A stretch of DNA of 64,000 nucleotides from an uncultured Collinsella sp. (GTDB taxonomy: Bacteria; Actinomycetota; Coriobacteriia; Coriobacteriales; Coriobacteriaceae). Numbering within the stretch: the stretch's first letter is position 1; the number at the start of each line of letters is the position of its first letter. Made by a program: the position numbers and the translations under genes. The notes beneath the pieces were generated by a model that saw only the letters and a program-made list of their open reading frames with translations, made no database searches and had not been told where the DNA came from. Shown in pieces: positions 51,945 through 60,847 of the stretch. The stretch is taken from positions 124,001-188,000 of the forward strand of contig CAAGCW010000026.1 in assembly GCA_900768435.1 (NCBI GenBank), written 5' to 3'.

Positions 51945-52517
51945 CTACGGGATGTGTACCAGGTCCCTAAAGTAAACGTTGCCCGTTTGCTCCTCGAACA
52001 TCCAGATGTTGAGGTAGATGTCGTTGAGGTCGTTGTTCACATCAAAGTCCGGGTCGTCGAAGGTGCCTACAAAGGTGAGCATGGCGCGCGTTTCCTCGCC
52101 TGCTGCGACCTGCTGGCGCATGCGCACATCGCGGACCACGCCGTTGACGTAGGCATAGGAGTCCACATCGCCAAACATCATGTCGACACCGGTGTTGTTG
52201 GTCACCGTAAAGATGAGCGCAGCGTCGCCGTAGCCGTCGGTGTCCTTGCCCACGCAGGTAACATGGACGTTCTCGTCTGCCTCAAGGTCGATGGGGAACT
52301 GTTCTTGGGGGTCGGGACCTAAGCCCTGGGGATTGTCGATGTCTTCGTCTATTTTGTCGAAGCTCTCCGATGGCGTCGTTTTCTCGATGGCTTTGGTGCT
52401 GCCACGATCCGGTTCGCATGTTCCGGTTTTGCCATCGATGTTGTTGCAGCCCGTCAGAGCGAACGAGCAGGCAGCGACGACGAGCGCGGTCGCGCAGAGG
52501 CTGCTTAGGCGTTCCAT
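51945..52517 (-). CDS. Secreted lipoprotein of unknown function
   Basis: 190 residues. Signal peptide MERLSSLCATALVVAACSFA ending in lipobox LTGC (Cys24), then an acidic linker and a beta-rich domain (ALIFTVTNNTGVDMMFGDVD, EETRAMLTFVGTFDDPDFDV) reminiscent of DUF4352/immunoglobulin-like extracellular lipoproteins. ATG 52517 has AAGGAGG upstream. It converges on leuS. Confidence 0.8.
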   Translation of the reverse strand: MERLSSLCATALVVAACSFALTGCNNIDGKTGTCEPDRGSTKAIEKTTPSESFDKIDEDIDNPQGLGPDPQEQFPIDLEADENVHVTCVGKDTDGYGDAALIFTVTNNTGVDMMFGDVDSYAYVNGVVRDVRMRQQVAAGEETRAMLTFVGTFDDPDFDVNNDLNDIYLNIWMFEEQTGNVYFRDLVHIP

Positions 52518-52780
52518 GGATCCTCCTTGCCGTAGAGATGCTGGAAGGTTGTGCGGTCAATGCGTGCGGCAGGCTTTCTCGCTACAGAATGCTTCTAGGC
52601 TCTAGTCTGGCCGATGTGCGCCCAGGGATGGAATGCCCATAGGGCCCGATTCGGTCGGCACTCTGGGACGCATGGCCCGTTTTGGGACTGTTGAGGGCGC
52701 GCCGCATGGGGTTCCTCGGTCAATTGTCCTATTCTTGTGGAGAACCTGTGCGCACGCTGACCTGCAGATTCGTGCTGTGC

Positions 52781-52809
52781 TTGCACGTTTCCGCAGCTAT
52801 TGGTATAGT
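52781..52809 (+). promoter_or_regulatory. Promoter of the rimP-nusA-infB operon
   Basis: TTGCAC (52781-52786) and TATAGT (52804-52809) are separated by 17 bases, a good sigma-A-type promoter. The remainder of the gap from 52518 has nothing else recognised. Confidence 0.75.
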
Positions 52810-52837
52810 TTGCTTGCAAATGAAGTTGTAATTGAAA

Positions 52838-52867
52838 GAAGTGGGGTTTCGGCCCCGCTTCTTTTTT
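52838..52867 (+). terminator. Intrinsic terminator/attenuator in the rimP leader
   Basis: GAAGTGGGG (52838-52846) pairs with CCCCGCTTC (52853-52861) over TTTCGG and is followed by a T-run. It lies between the promoter at 52781-52809 and the rimP start, so the operon must be read through it. NusA, encoded in the operon, modulates such terminators, which suggests feedback. Confidence 0.8.
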
Positions 52868-52887
52868 GTATGGATGGAGGTGCCGCA

Positions 52888-53382
52888 ATGGTCAAGACCA
52901 AGACCGAGCAGGCGATCATTGACGCGCTCGAGGCCGTCGCCCCCCAGCACGATGTCGACATCGTCGACGTCGAGCTCGTGGGCGCCACCAAGGCCCCCTG
53001 CGTGCGCGTGCGTATCGAGGGTGCCGAGGGTCAGAGCCTGTCTCTCAACGACGTCACGGCCAACACCAAGTGGGTCGGCGATGTGATTGAGGAACTCGAT
53101 CCTATCTCTTCGAGCTATACGCTTGAGGTGTCGAGCCCGGGCATGGCGCGCCCGCTGCGCCGCCCGTGCGACTTTGCCCGCTTTGTTGGCGAGAACTGTG
53201 AGCTCACCTCCACCGCTACCGAGGGCCGTCGCAAGTACGCCGGCAAGATTGCCGCTGCGACCGAGACCGACGTGACCCTCGAGCTCGAGGACGGCGAGTC
53301 CGTCACCCTCGATTTCTCTGATGTTAAAAAGTGCAAGTTGAAGCCCACCTACGACTTCAAGCCCGCGAAGGAAGGAAAGTAA
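52888..53382 (+). CDS. rimP: Ribosome maturation factor RimP
   Basis: 164 residues from ATG 52888 (GGAGG upstream). It acts in 30S assembly. N-terminal domain: DIVDVELVGATKAPCVRVRI and LEVSSPGMARPLRRPCDFAR (the SPG-x-RPL motif). C-terminal SH3-like domain: KYAGKIAAATETDVTLELED. Length is slightly above the usual 150-160. It is followed after 1 base by nusA. Confidence 0.93.
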   Translation: MVKTKTEQAIIDALEAVAPQHDVDIVDVELVGATKAPCVRVRIEGAEGQSLSLNDVTANTKWVGDVIEELDPISSSYTLEVSSPGMARPLRRPCDFARFVGENCELTSTATEGRRKYAGKIAAATETDVTLELEDGESVTLDFSDVKKCKLKPTYDFKPAKEGK

Positions 53383-53383
53383 G

Positions 53384-54631
53384 ATGGCAGCATCCGACAT
53401 GATGTCCGCCCTGATGGAGCTTTGCCAGGAGAAGCACATCGACCAGCTCTACCTGATCGACCGCCTGGAGCAGTCGCTCGCCAAGAGCTATGCCGAGATC
53501 CTGCATCTTGAGTGGGGCGCCAAGGTGACCATCGACCGCACCACCGGCAAGATCTACGTCTACCGCCTGGAGCCGATCGACGATTCCATGGACGAGGAGG
53601 GCAACTTCACCGAGTTTGAGGAGATCGACGTCACCCCCAAGAACACGAGCCGCATTGCTGCCCAGCACGCCAAGGCCGAGATCAACGCCATCGTGCGTAA
53701 CTCCGCCCGCGAGCAGATCTACGAGGAGTTCTCCGGCCGCATCGGTGACCTCATCAGCGGTACCGTGCTGCAGTCCACGCCCGACTTCACGATCGTCAAG
53801 ATTCGTGAAGGCGTCGAGGCCGAGTTGCCGCACTTCGATCAGCGCCGTTACGAGAACGAGCGCAACGAGCGTCCGATGGGCGAGCGCTACCTGCACAACC
53901 AGCATATCAAGGCCGTGATCATCGACGTTCGCGACCCCAACTCCAACCTGCAGCCGGTTCGTGGCGAGCACAGCCGTCCGCCGATTGTCATCTCCCGTAC
54001 CCACCCCGAGCTCATGCGTCGTCTGTTTGAGCAGGAGGTGCCCGAGATCTATGAGGGCACCGTCCAGATCAAGTCGATCGCCCGCGAGCCTGGCCAGCGT
54101 TCCAAGGTTGCCGTCCACTCGCTCGACGACCGTCTGGATCCCGTGGGTGCCTGCGTCGGCCCCAAGGGCAGCCGTGTTCGCGCTGTCGTGGGCGAGCTCC
54201 GTGGCGAGCGCGTCGACGTCATCCTGTGGGATGCCGATCCTGCCGTCTACGTCGCCAACGCCCTTTCGCCCGCTAAGGTCACCCGCGTTCTCATCGACGA
54301 GGAGAAGGCCTACGCCGGCGTCATCGTGCCCGACGACCAGCTGTCCCTCGCCATCGGCAAGGAAGGCCAGAACGCCCGCCTCGCTGCGCGCCTGACCGGC
54401 TGGCACATCGACATCAAGTCCGAGACGCTTGCCGCCGATATCCTCAAGAACGTTCCCGTTCACGAGGAGCCCACCGCCGACCTGATCGGTGACGAGGAGG
54501 ACGAGGACGTCCGTCGCTGCGAGTACGTGTCCGAGGACGGCATCCAGTGCCGCAACCAGGCTCGTCCCGGCTCCCGTTTCTGCGGTGTCCACGACACCGA
54601 CGCCTTCGATGATGCGGAGGACCTGATCTAG
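53384..54631 (+). CDS. nusA: Transcription termination/antitermination factor NusA
   Basis: 415 residues. An N-terminal RNA polymerase-binding domain, S1 ([20 protein letters not shown]), KH1 ([20 protein letters not shown]) and KH2 ([20 protein letters not shown]) are in order. The C-terminus carries an unusual tail with C379, C389, C400 and H403 ([11 protein letters not shown]...FCGVH), a possible zinc site. No ylxR gene separates it from infB, which is a common neighbour elsewhere. GGAAGG precedes ATG 53384. Confidence 0.95.
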   Translation: MAASDMMSALMELCQEKHIDQLYLIDRLEQSLAKSYAEILHLEWGAKVTIDRTTGKIYVYRLEPIDDSMDEEGNFTEFEEIDVTPKNTSRIAAQHAKAEINAIVRNSAREQIYEEFSGRIGDLISGTVLQSTPDFTIVKIREGVEAELPHFDQRRYENERNERPMGERYLHNQHIKAVIIDVRDPNSNLQPVRGEHSRPPIVISRTHPELMRRLFEQEVPEIYEGTVQIKSIAREPGQRSKVAVHSLDDRLDPVGACVGPKGSRVRAVVGELRGERVDVILWDADPAVYVANALSPAKVTRVLIDEEKAYAGVIVPDDQLSLAIGKEGQNARLAARLTGWHIDIKSETLAADILKNVPVHEEPTADLIGDEEDEDVRRCEYVSEDGIQCRNQARPGSRFCGVHDTDAFDDAEDLI

Positions 54632-54722
54632 CGCGCGGTCGCGCCGGGCAGGTCCCGGCGCATCTCCCACGCTCGTTCAGTCTCTAGGCACCCAAGGTGC
54701 CAGAAAGGGTAGGTGAAGTCAT

Positions 54723-57437
54723 ATGGCAAAAGTCCGTGTGTCCACCCTGGCCAAAGAGTTCGGCATGACCTCCAAGGAACTGATGGGTCATCTCGCCGAT
54801 ATGAAGATTCCCGCTAAGTCCGCTTCCTCCACCTTGGAGGATGCCTATGTCGCCATGGTCCGCAAGCAGCTCGCCTCGGTGATCGAGGCCCGCGCTCAGG
54901 AAGTCGAGGCCGCCAAGCAGGCCGAGGAGCAGGCAGCTGCCGCCGAGGAGGCCGCCCGCGCCGCCGAGGCCGAGCGCGAGCGCATCGCCGCCGAGAAGGC
55001 ACGCGAGGAGGAGCGCCGCCAGTTTGCCGCAGCCCAGGCTGCCGAGGAGGCTGCCCGCGCCGAGGCCGAGGCCAAGAAGAAGGCCGAGCAGGAGCGCCTT
55101 GCCCGTGAGAAGGAGGAGGCTGCCCGCGAGGCCCAGCGCCGCGCCGTTCCCGCTTCCGACTCCGGTTCCCGCTTCCGTTCGCTGCTCGACCAGATCGCCG
55201 CACAGGAGACCGTGCTCAAGGAGAAGAAGGACGCCGAGGACAAGGCCAAGGCCGAGCGCGCCGCCGAGCGCGGTAACCGTCGTGGCGGCAACAATGACCG
55301 CCGCGGTGGCCGTCGTAACGATCGCAACGCCTCCGACAACAACTCCGAGCGCAACGCCTCCGAGAGTCGTCCGCACAGCCATCGCACCAACGCCAGCAAC
55401 AACGTCGCTGCTGGCATGGACTTCCCCAACCCCGATAAGCAGGGCAAGGGCAAGAAGCGCAAGGGCGGTCACAACAACGAAGAGGACCACTATAGCCGCA
55501 TGGCTCGCGAGGCCGAGGAGTACAGCCGCGAGAAGGTGCTCGAGGAGGCTCGTGCTGCCGTCGAGGAGGCCTCTCGTGAGTCCACCGGTCGCCGCAAGAA
55601 GCGCAAGGAGAAGCGCGAGCGCGAGGCTGCCAAGGCTCAGGAGGAGCGCAAGATAGAGGAGGCGCTGGCCCAGGGCGTGAACCCCGAGGAGCTCGACGCC
55701 ATCAAGGTCTCCCAGGGCGTTACCGTCCAGGAGCTCGCTGAGGCCCTCGACGTTCCGGCCAACGACATCATCAAGCGCCTGTTCCTGCTGGGCACGCCGC
55801 TCACCATGACACAATCCATGTCCGACGACCTCGTCGAGCTCGTTGCCGACGACCTGGGCCGTCAGATCAAGATCATCACCCCCGAGGAGGAGAACACCTT
55901 CTCGTTCTACGACGATCCCGCCGACCTTAAGCCGCGCGCCCCGGTCGTTACCGTCATGGGCCACGTCGACCACGGCAAGACGAGCCTCCTCGACGCTATC
56001 CGTCACACCGGCGTCGCTGCCGGCGAGGCGGGCGGCATCACGCAGGCCATCGGTGCTTCGCAGGTTATGATCAACGACCGCAAGATCACCTTCATCGATA
56101 CCCCGGGTCACGCCACCTTTACGGCCATGCGTGCCCGTGGTGCCAAGGTGACCGATATCGTCATTCTAATCGTGGCTGCCGACGACGGCGTCATGCCCCA
56201 GACTGTCGAGTCGATCAACCACGCCAAGGCCGCCGGCGTACCCATCGTCGTCGCCGTCAACAAGATCGATAAGCCGGGTGCCAACCCCGACCGCGTGCGC
56301 CAGGAGCTCACCGAGTACGGTGTCATCCCCGAGGAGTGGGGCGGACAGAACATGTTCGTCAACATCTCGGCGAAGCAGAAGATCGGTATCGACGATCTGC
56401 TCGAGACCGTGCTGCTCCAGGCCGATGTACTCGAGCTCAAGGCCAACCCGGACACCTTTGCCTCCGGCAACGTCCTTGAGGCCAAGCTCGACAAGGGCCG
56501 CGGCTCGGTCGCTACCGTGCTCGTGACCCGCGGTACCCTGCATGTAGGCGATACACTGGTCGCCGGCCTTACCTACGGTCGCGTCCGCGCCATGCTCGAC
56601 CCCAAGGGCCGCGCCGTCACCGAGGCCGGTCCCTCCGACGCCGTCGAGATCCTGGGCCTGCAGTCCGTGCCCAACGCCGGTGACGAGTTCCGCGTGTTCG
56701 AGGACGAGCGCGAGGCTCGCGCCCTTGCCGACGAGCGTTCGCTCAAGGCTCGTATCGAGGAGCAGAGCCGCGTGAAGCACGTCACGCTCGAGAACCTCTT
56801 CGAGACCATTGCCGACGCCGAGGTCAAGGAGCTCAACCTGATCATCAAGGCCGACGTCCAGGGTTCCATCGAGGCCCTTCAGGACTCGCTCGACAAGATG
56901 GATCAGTCCGAGGTTCGTATCAACACGATCCACTCCGCCGTTGGCGCCATCAACGAGACCGACGTCGTCCTGGCCGACGCCTCCAACGCCATCATCATCG
57001 GCTTTGGCGTCCGTCCCGACGGTAAGGCGCGCTCCGCCGCCGAGCGCGAGGGCGTCGAGATCCGTTGCTACGACGTCATCTACAAGTGCCTCGAGGAGCT
57101 CGACGCTGCCCGTATCGGCATGCTCAAGCCCACCGAGGTCGAGGTCTCCACGGGTACCGCGACCGTCCTGGACACCTTCAAGGTGCCCAAAGTCGGTATC
57201 GCCGCCGGTGTCCGCGTCGAAGAGGGCGAGATCGCCGCGACCGATTCCGTGCGTCTGGTGCGCGACGGTATCGTGGTCTTCAACGGCAAGATCGCCTCGA
57301 TGCGCCACTACAAGGACGAGGCCAAGAGCCTCAAGAGCGGTTCCGAGGGCGGCATTGGTCTGGAGAACTTCCAGGACATCAAGCCCGGCGACCAGATCGA
57401 GGGTTACCGCATCGACCAGGTTGCCCGTACCGAGTAG
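54723..57437 (+). CDS. infB: Translation initiation factor IF-2
   Basis: 904 residues. IF2-N domain [20 protein letters not shown], then a long low-complexity Ala/Glu/Arg-rich linker (about 55-300, including [20 protein letters not shown]). A second IF2-N-like segment precedes the G domain: GHVDHGKTS from G413, DTPGHATF and NKIDKPG. Domains II to IV are complete. It positions initiator tRNA on the 30S subunit. AAAGGGTAGG lies ahead of ATG 54723. Confidence 0.96.
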   Translation: MAKVRVSTLAKEFGMTSKELMGHLADMKIPAKSASSTLEDAYVAMVRKQLASVIEARAQEVEAAKQAEEQAAAAEEAARAAEAERERIAAEKAREEERRQFAAAQAAEEAARAEAEAKKKAEQERLAREKEEAAREAQRRAVPASDSGSRFRSLLDQIAAQETVLKEKKDAEDKAKAERAAERGNRRGGNNDRRGGRRNDRNASDNNSERNASESRPHSHRTNASNNVAAGMDFPNPDKQGKGKKRKGGHNNEEDHYSRMAREAEEYSREKVLEEARAAVEEASRESTGRRKKRKEKREREAAKAQEERKIEEALAQGVNPEELDAIKVSQGVTVQELAEALDVPANDIIKRLFLLGTPLTMTQSMSDDLVELVADDLGRQIKIITPEEENTFSFYDDPADLKPRAPVVTVMGHVDHGKTSLLDAIRHTGVAAGEAGGITQAIGASQVMINDRKITFIDTPGHATFTAMRARGAKVTDIVILIVAADDGVMPQTVESINHAKAAGVPIVVAVNKIDKPGANPDRVRQELTEYGVIPEEWGGQNMFVNISAKQKIGIDDLLETVLLQADVLELKANPDTFASGNVLEAKLDKGRGSVATVLVTRGTLHVGDTLVAGLTYGRVRAMLDPKGRAVTEAGPSDAVEILGLQSVPNAGDEFRVFEDEREARALADERSLKARIEEQSRVKHVTLENLFETIADAEVKELNLIIKADVQGSIEALQDSLDKMDQSEVRINTIHSAVGAINETDVVLADASNAIIIGFGVRPDGKARSAAEREGVEIRCYDVIYKCLEELDAARIGMLKPTEVEVSTGTATVLDTFKVPKVGIAAGVRVEEGEIAATDSVRLVRDGIVVFNGKIASMRHYKDEAKSLKSGSEGGIGLENFQDIKPGDQIEGYRIDQVARTE

Positions 57438-57448
57438 GGGGTAGCGCT

Positions 57449-57859
57449 ATGAAGCAAACGCAGGCAACCCGCCGTCTGGGCGAGCAGCTTCGCGAGAAGC
57501 TTGGTTATATCCTGCTCTTTGAGGTTTCCGATCCGCGTCTCGACCTGGTTACTTTGACCGCGGTCGAGGTCGCGGTGGACCGTTCGTTCGCGCGCGTGTA
57601 CGTGTCGTGCGATGCGAGCCGCTACGACGAGGTCATGGAGGCGCTCGCAAGCGCCAGGGGCCGTATTCGCAGCCTGTTGGCTCGCTCGCTCGATTGGCGT
57701 GTCACGCCCGAGCTCGATTTTCGCATCGATCGCTCGACCGATGAGGCCGAGCGCATCACGCGTGCGCTGGAAAACGTTCCCGCCACGCTTGCGATCGAAA
57801 AGGACGAGGACGGCTATCCGATAGCGGATGCCGCCCAGGAGGCAGCTTTAGATGACTAA
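57449..57859 (+). CDS. rbfA: Ribosome-binding factor A
   Basis: 136 residues from ATG 57449, behind AGGGGGT. The fold is KH-type: RLGEQLREKLGYILLFEVSD and RVYVSCDASRYDEVMEALAS. The C-terminus is extended and acidic (IEKDEDGYPIADAAQEAALDD). It matures the 5' end of 16S rRNA. It overlaps nrnA by 8 bases. Confidence 0.92.
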   Translation: MKQTQATRRLGEQLREKLGYILLFEVSDPRLDLVTLTAVEVAVDRSFARVYVSCDASRYDEVMEALASARGRIRSLLARSLDWRVTPELDFRIDRSTDEAERITRALENVPATLAIEKDEDGYPIADAAQEAALDD

Positions 57860-58895
57860 TTCCGCCGACCTCGCCTCGTGCGAGTCTGCAGATATTCAGC
57901 GACGCATCCTCGAGCTCATCGAGGGTGCGTCCTCCATTGCGATTTCGGGACATACTTCTCCCGATGGCGATGCCTTGGGCTCCGTGTTGGGTCTGGGCCT
58001 TTCGCTCATGAAGTTTTTCCCCAACAAGGACATTGCGCTGTTGCTGGCAGACGATGACCCGGTTCCGCGCATCTACCGCTTTATGGAAGGCTCCGATCGC
58101 CTGGTGCCGGCATCTGCGTACACCGGCAATCCGGACCTGTTCATCTCGGTGGACGTGCCGGTCGTCGAGCGTCTCAATAATTCCGCCGAGGTGCTTCGTC
58201 GCTCCAAGCATGTGGTGTGCTTCGATCACCATCCGGCGCGTGAGGAGTTTGCCGAGCTCAGCCTGAGGCGCGTCGAAGCTGCAGCCTGCGCCATGATCAT
58301 CGACCGCTTCTTGGACAATTGCGGCATTGTCGCACGTGATGGCGTTGCGACCTGCCTGCTGTGTGGCTTGGTTACCGATACCGGCCGTTTTCAGTACCAA
58401 AACGCCGATGCCGCCGCGTTCCATGCAGCCTCGCGTCTGGTTGCCCACGGTGCCGATCCGGCGCGTGTGGCACTCGAGGTCTACCAGAGCATGCGCGTTG
58501 AGTTTTTGCACCTCAAGTCCATCGTTATGGGCCGCATCAAGACGGTGGCCCACGGGCGCGTCGCGTATAGTTACGCGTACCAGAGTGACCTTGAGGCTTG
58601 CGGTGTCACCTCGGATGAGTGCGACGGCCTGGTCGATGTGGTTCGCTCGGTGATGGGCGTCGAAGTCTGCCTGTTCCTGAAGGGCATTGAGGGCGATACC
58701 AAGGTGCGCGGCAACCTGCGCTCCAAGGGCGACCTCAACGTGTCCGAGATCGCTGCAGCCTTTGGCGGAGGCGGACATCCCGCTGCCGCCGGTTTCTCCA
58801 ACAACGGAACGATTCTCGAGACGCTCACCGTGGCACTTCCCATGCTGGCCGAACTGGTAGGGGAGGATCCCGCTTCGGTGACCGTCGAGCTTTAA
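57852..58895 (+). CDS. nrnA: DHH-family oligoribonuclease/phosphatase (NrnA-like)
   Basis: 347 residues. DHH motifs: HTSPDGDALGSVLGLGLSLM, SVDVPVVERL, CFDHHPAREEF and TDTGRFQYQNADAA. The DHHA1 C-terminus ends GGGGHPAAAGFSNNG. NrnA degrades nano-RNA and can remove the 3' phosphate of pAp. Position between rbfA and truB is standard in Gram-positive genomes. Confidence 0.93.
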   Translation: MTNSADLASCESADIQRRILELIEGASSIAISGHTSPDGDALGSVLGLGLSLMKFFPNKDIALLLADDDPVPRIYRFMEGSDRLVPASAYTGNPDLFISVDVPVVERLNNSAEVLRRSKHVVCFDHHPAREEFAELSLRRVEAAACAMIIDRFLDNCGIVARDGVATCLLCGLVTDTGRFQYQNADAAAFHAASRLVAHGADPARVALEVYQSMRVEFLHLKSIVMGRIKTVAHGRVAYSYAYQSDLEACGVTSDECDGLVDVVRSVMGVEVCLFLKGIEGDTKVRGNLRSKGDLNVSEIAAAFGGGGHPAAAGFSNNGTILETLTVALPMLAELVGEDPASVTVEL

Positions 58896-58910
58896 CTTTT
58901 TGGATGGTAC

Positions 58911-59843
58911 ATGGCTCGTCGTACGCCTTCTCAACTGAATATGCTGCTCGCCGTCGATAAGCCGGTGGGCTGCACGTCCCACGATGTGGTCTCGCAATGT
59001 CGGCGCGCCCTCCATGAGCGTCGCGTCGGCCATGCCGGCACGCTCGACCCCATGGCATCGGGTGTCATGGTGGTGGGTGTTGGCCAGGCTACTCGTTTGC
59101 TGGGCATGCTAACCCTCGATACCAAAAGCTATGTCGCCGACATCTCGTTTGGCGCCGAGACCAATACCGATGATGCGGAGGGCGAGGCGGTCCGCACGGT
59201 GGCTGTTGCCAACGAGCTCCGCGATCCTGCCTATGCCCGTGAGCGCTTGGCCGCTTTGCTGGGTCCGCAGATGCAGGTGCCGCCGGCGTTTTCGGCTATC
59301 TCGGTCAATGGCGTTCGCGCCTACAAGTCTGCTCGCGAGGGCAATGCGGTGGACCTACCTCCGCGCCCCGTCGAGGTCTATGCCGCCGACCTGATCGCCG
59401 TGGGAGGCGAAGGTGATACGTGTGTGTGGACCGTGGCGTTCTCAGTGAGCAAGGGTACCTATATCCGTGCGCTCGCTCGCGATTTGGGCCGCGCCTGCGA
59501 GAGCGCCGCGCACATTTCCGCGCTGCGCCGCACGGCCTCCGGTGTTGTTTCCATTGGCGCTTGTCATGCGGTCGAGGAGCTTTCTCCCGAGTCCGCGGCT
59601 GGCTTTGCCCTGGATCCCATTGCGGCCGTGGGCGCCACGCGTGTTGACTTGCCGGGCAATCTTGCCGACGATCTGCTCTGCGGTCGACGCATTCCCGTTG
59701 AGCGTGCGCTTGCCGATTTCGATACCTCGAAGTCGCCTTTTGCGTTGGTGCTCGATGGGGGACTCAAGGCGCTCGCCCGCATCGAGGGTGGCCGCTTTGT
59801 CATGGAGCACGTGTTTCCGCAGGCAATCGGCGGTGTTCGATGA
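58911..59843 (+). CDS. truB: tRNA pseudouridine(55) synthase
   Basis: 310 residues. The catalytic loop HAGTLDPMASGVMVV has Asp46; the N-terminus LAVDKPVGCTSHDVV is typical, and SKGTYIRALARDLG with the following C-terminal domain completes it. It makes pseudouridine 55 in the T-loop of tRNA. It starts 15 bases after nrnA and overlaps ribF by 4 bases. Confidence 0.95.
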   Translation: MARRTPSQLNMLLAVDKPVGCTSHDVVSQCRRALHERRVGHAGTLDPMASGVMVVGVGQATRLLGMLTLDTKSYVADISFGAETNTDDAEGEAVRTVAVANELRDPAYARERLAALLGPQMQVPPAFSAISVNGVRAYKSAREGNAVDLPPRPVEVYAADLIAVGGEGDTCVWTVAFSVSKGTYIRALARDLGRACESAAHISALRRTASGVVSIGACHAVEELSPESAAGFALDPIAAVGATRVDLPGNLADDLLCGRRIPVERALADFDTSKSPFALVLDGGLKALARIEGGRFVMEHVFPQAIGGVR

Positions 59844-60847
59844 TGTTGTCCGCTCACGAGCTCGCGCGTATTTTTTTCGCGGGCGAGTCGGACGTGGCTC
59901 ACATCGTTACTGCCGATGCGTTTGATAAGTGTGAGCACCTGGGTGCCGCATCGATTGCCATCGGCGTGTTCGACGGCGTTCACCGTGGACACCAGGAGCT
60001 CATTGCGGCGCTTGTTAGCGATGCGCGCGCCCATGATTGCAAGGCGGTCGTGGTCACTTTCGATCCCGATCCGGACGTTGTGGTGAGTCCTTCGCCCGCT
60101 CAAAAATTGATGACGACGGCCGACCGTCTACATGCCTTGGCTCAGACCGGGGTCGATGCGGTGGTGGCCGTTCCCTTTACGCCTGAGGTTGCGGCACTCG
60201 ACCATGTTGCTTTTCTCTCGCTGGTGTCGCGTCTGGTCGACATTCGTTCGATTCGCGTTGGCAGCGACTTTAGGCTGGGTCGTGGCGGTGCTTCTGGTGT
60301 TGCCGAGATGCGCGTCTGGGGTGCCGAGCGCGGCGTTGACGTGTATGGTCACGATCTGCTTTGCGAGGGCGGCGAGGCCATTTGCGCCACCCGCATTCGT
60401 CACGAGCTGGGACAGGGCCATGTGGAGCTTGCTGCTGAGTTACTCGGCCGCCCGTATATGGTGCGCGGCGGTGTTATTCGCGGCCGTCACGAGGGCTCTG
60501 GCATGGGCTTTCCCACGGCAAACCTGCAGGTTCCCGACGGCATTCAGGTGCCTGCCGATGGCGTGTATGAGGGTCTGGTGCTGGTCGATGACACCGTATG
60601 GCCTGCTGCCGTTAACGTCGGCCTGCCGCCGACGTATGCCGACGATGCCGCTTCATCGCATCTCGAGGCTAACTTAATTGGTTATACGGGCGACCTGTAC
60701 GGCGCTTCCGTTTCGCTGGCGTTTACGCGCTGGCTGCGTCCCTCGCGTGTGTTCGAATCGCTGGATGAGTTGATCTCGACCGTCGAGGGTAATATCGAGG
60801 ATATTCGTCATAACTTGGGTGAGCAGGGGGTGAGCATCCGTGATTAG
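59840..60847 (+). CDS. ribF: Bifunctional riboflavin kinase / FAD synthetase
   Basis: 335 residues. Nucleotidyltransferase domain: AIGVFDGVHRGHQELIAALV, with VTFDPDP and SIRVGSDFRLGRGGASGVAE. Riboflavin kinase domain: RGGVIRGRHEGSGMGFPTAN. It converts riboflavin to FMN and FAD. It overlaps the dnaG start by 8 bases. Confidence 0.95.
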   Translation: MMLSAHELARIFFAGESDVAHIVTADAFDKCEHLGAASIAIGVFDGVHRGHQELIAALVSDARAHDCKAVVVTFDPDPDVVVSPSPAQKLMTTADRLHALAQTGVDAVVAVPFTPEVAALDHVAFLSLVSRLVDIRSIRVGSDFRLGRGGASGVAEMRVWGAERGVDVYGHDLLCEGGEAICATRIRHELGQGHVELAAELLGRPYMVRGGVIRGRHEGSGMGFPTANLQVPDGIQVPADGVYEGLVLVDDTVWPAAVNVGLPPTYADDAASSHLEANLIGYTGDLYGASVSLAFTRWLRPSRVFESLDELISTVEGNIEDIRHNLGEQGVSIRD

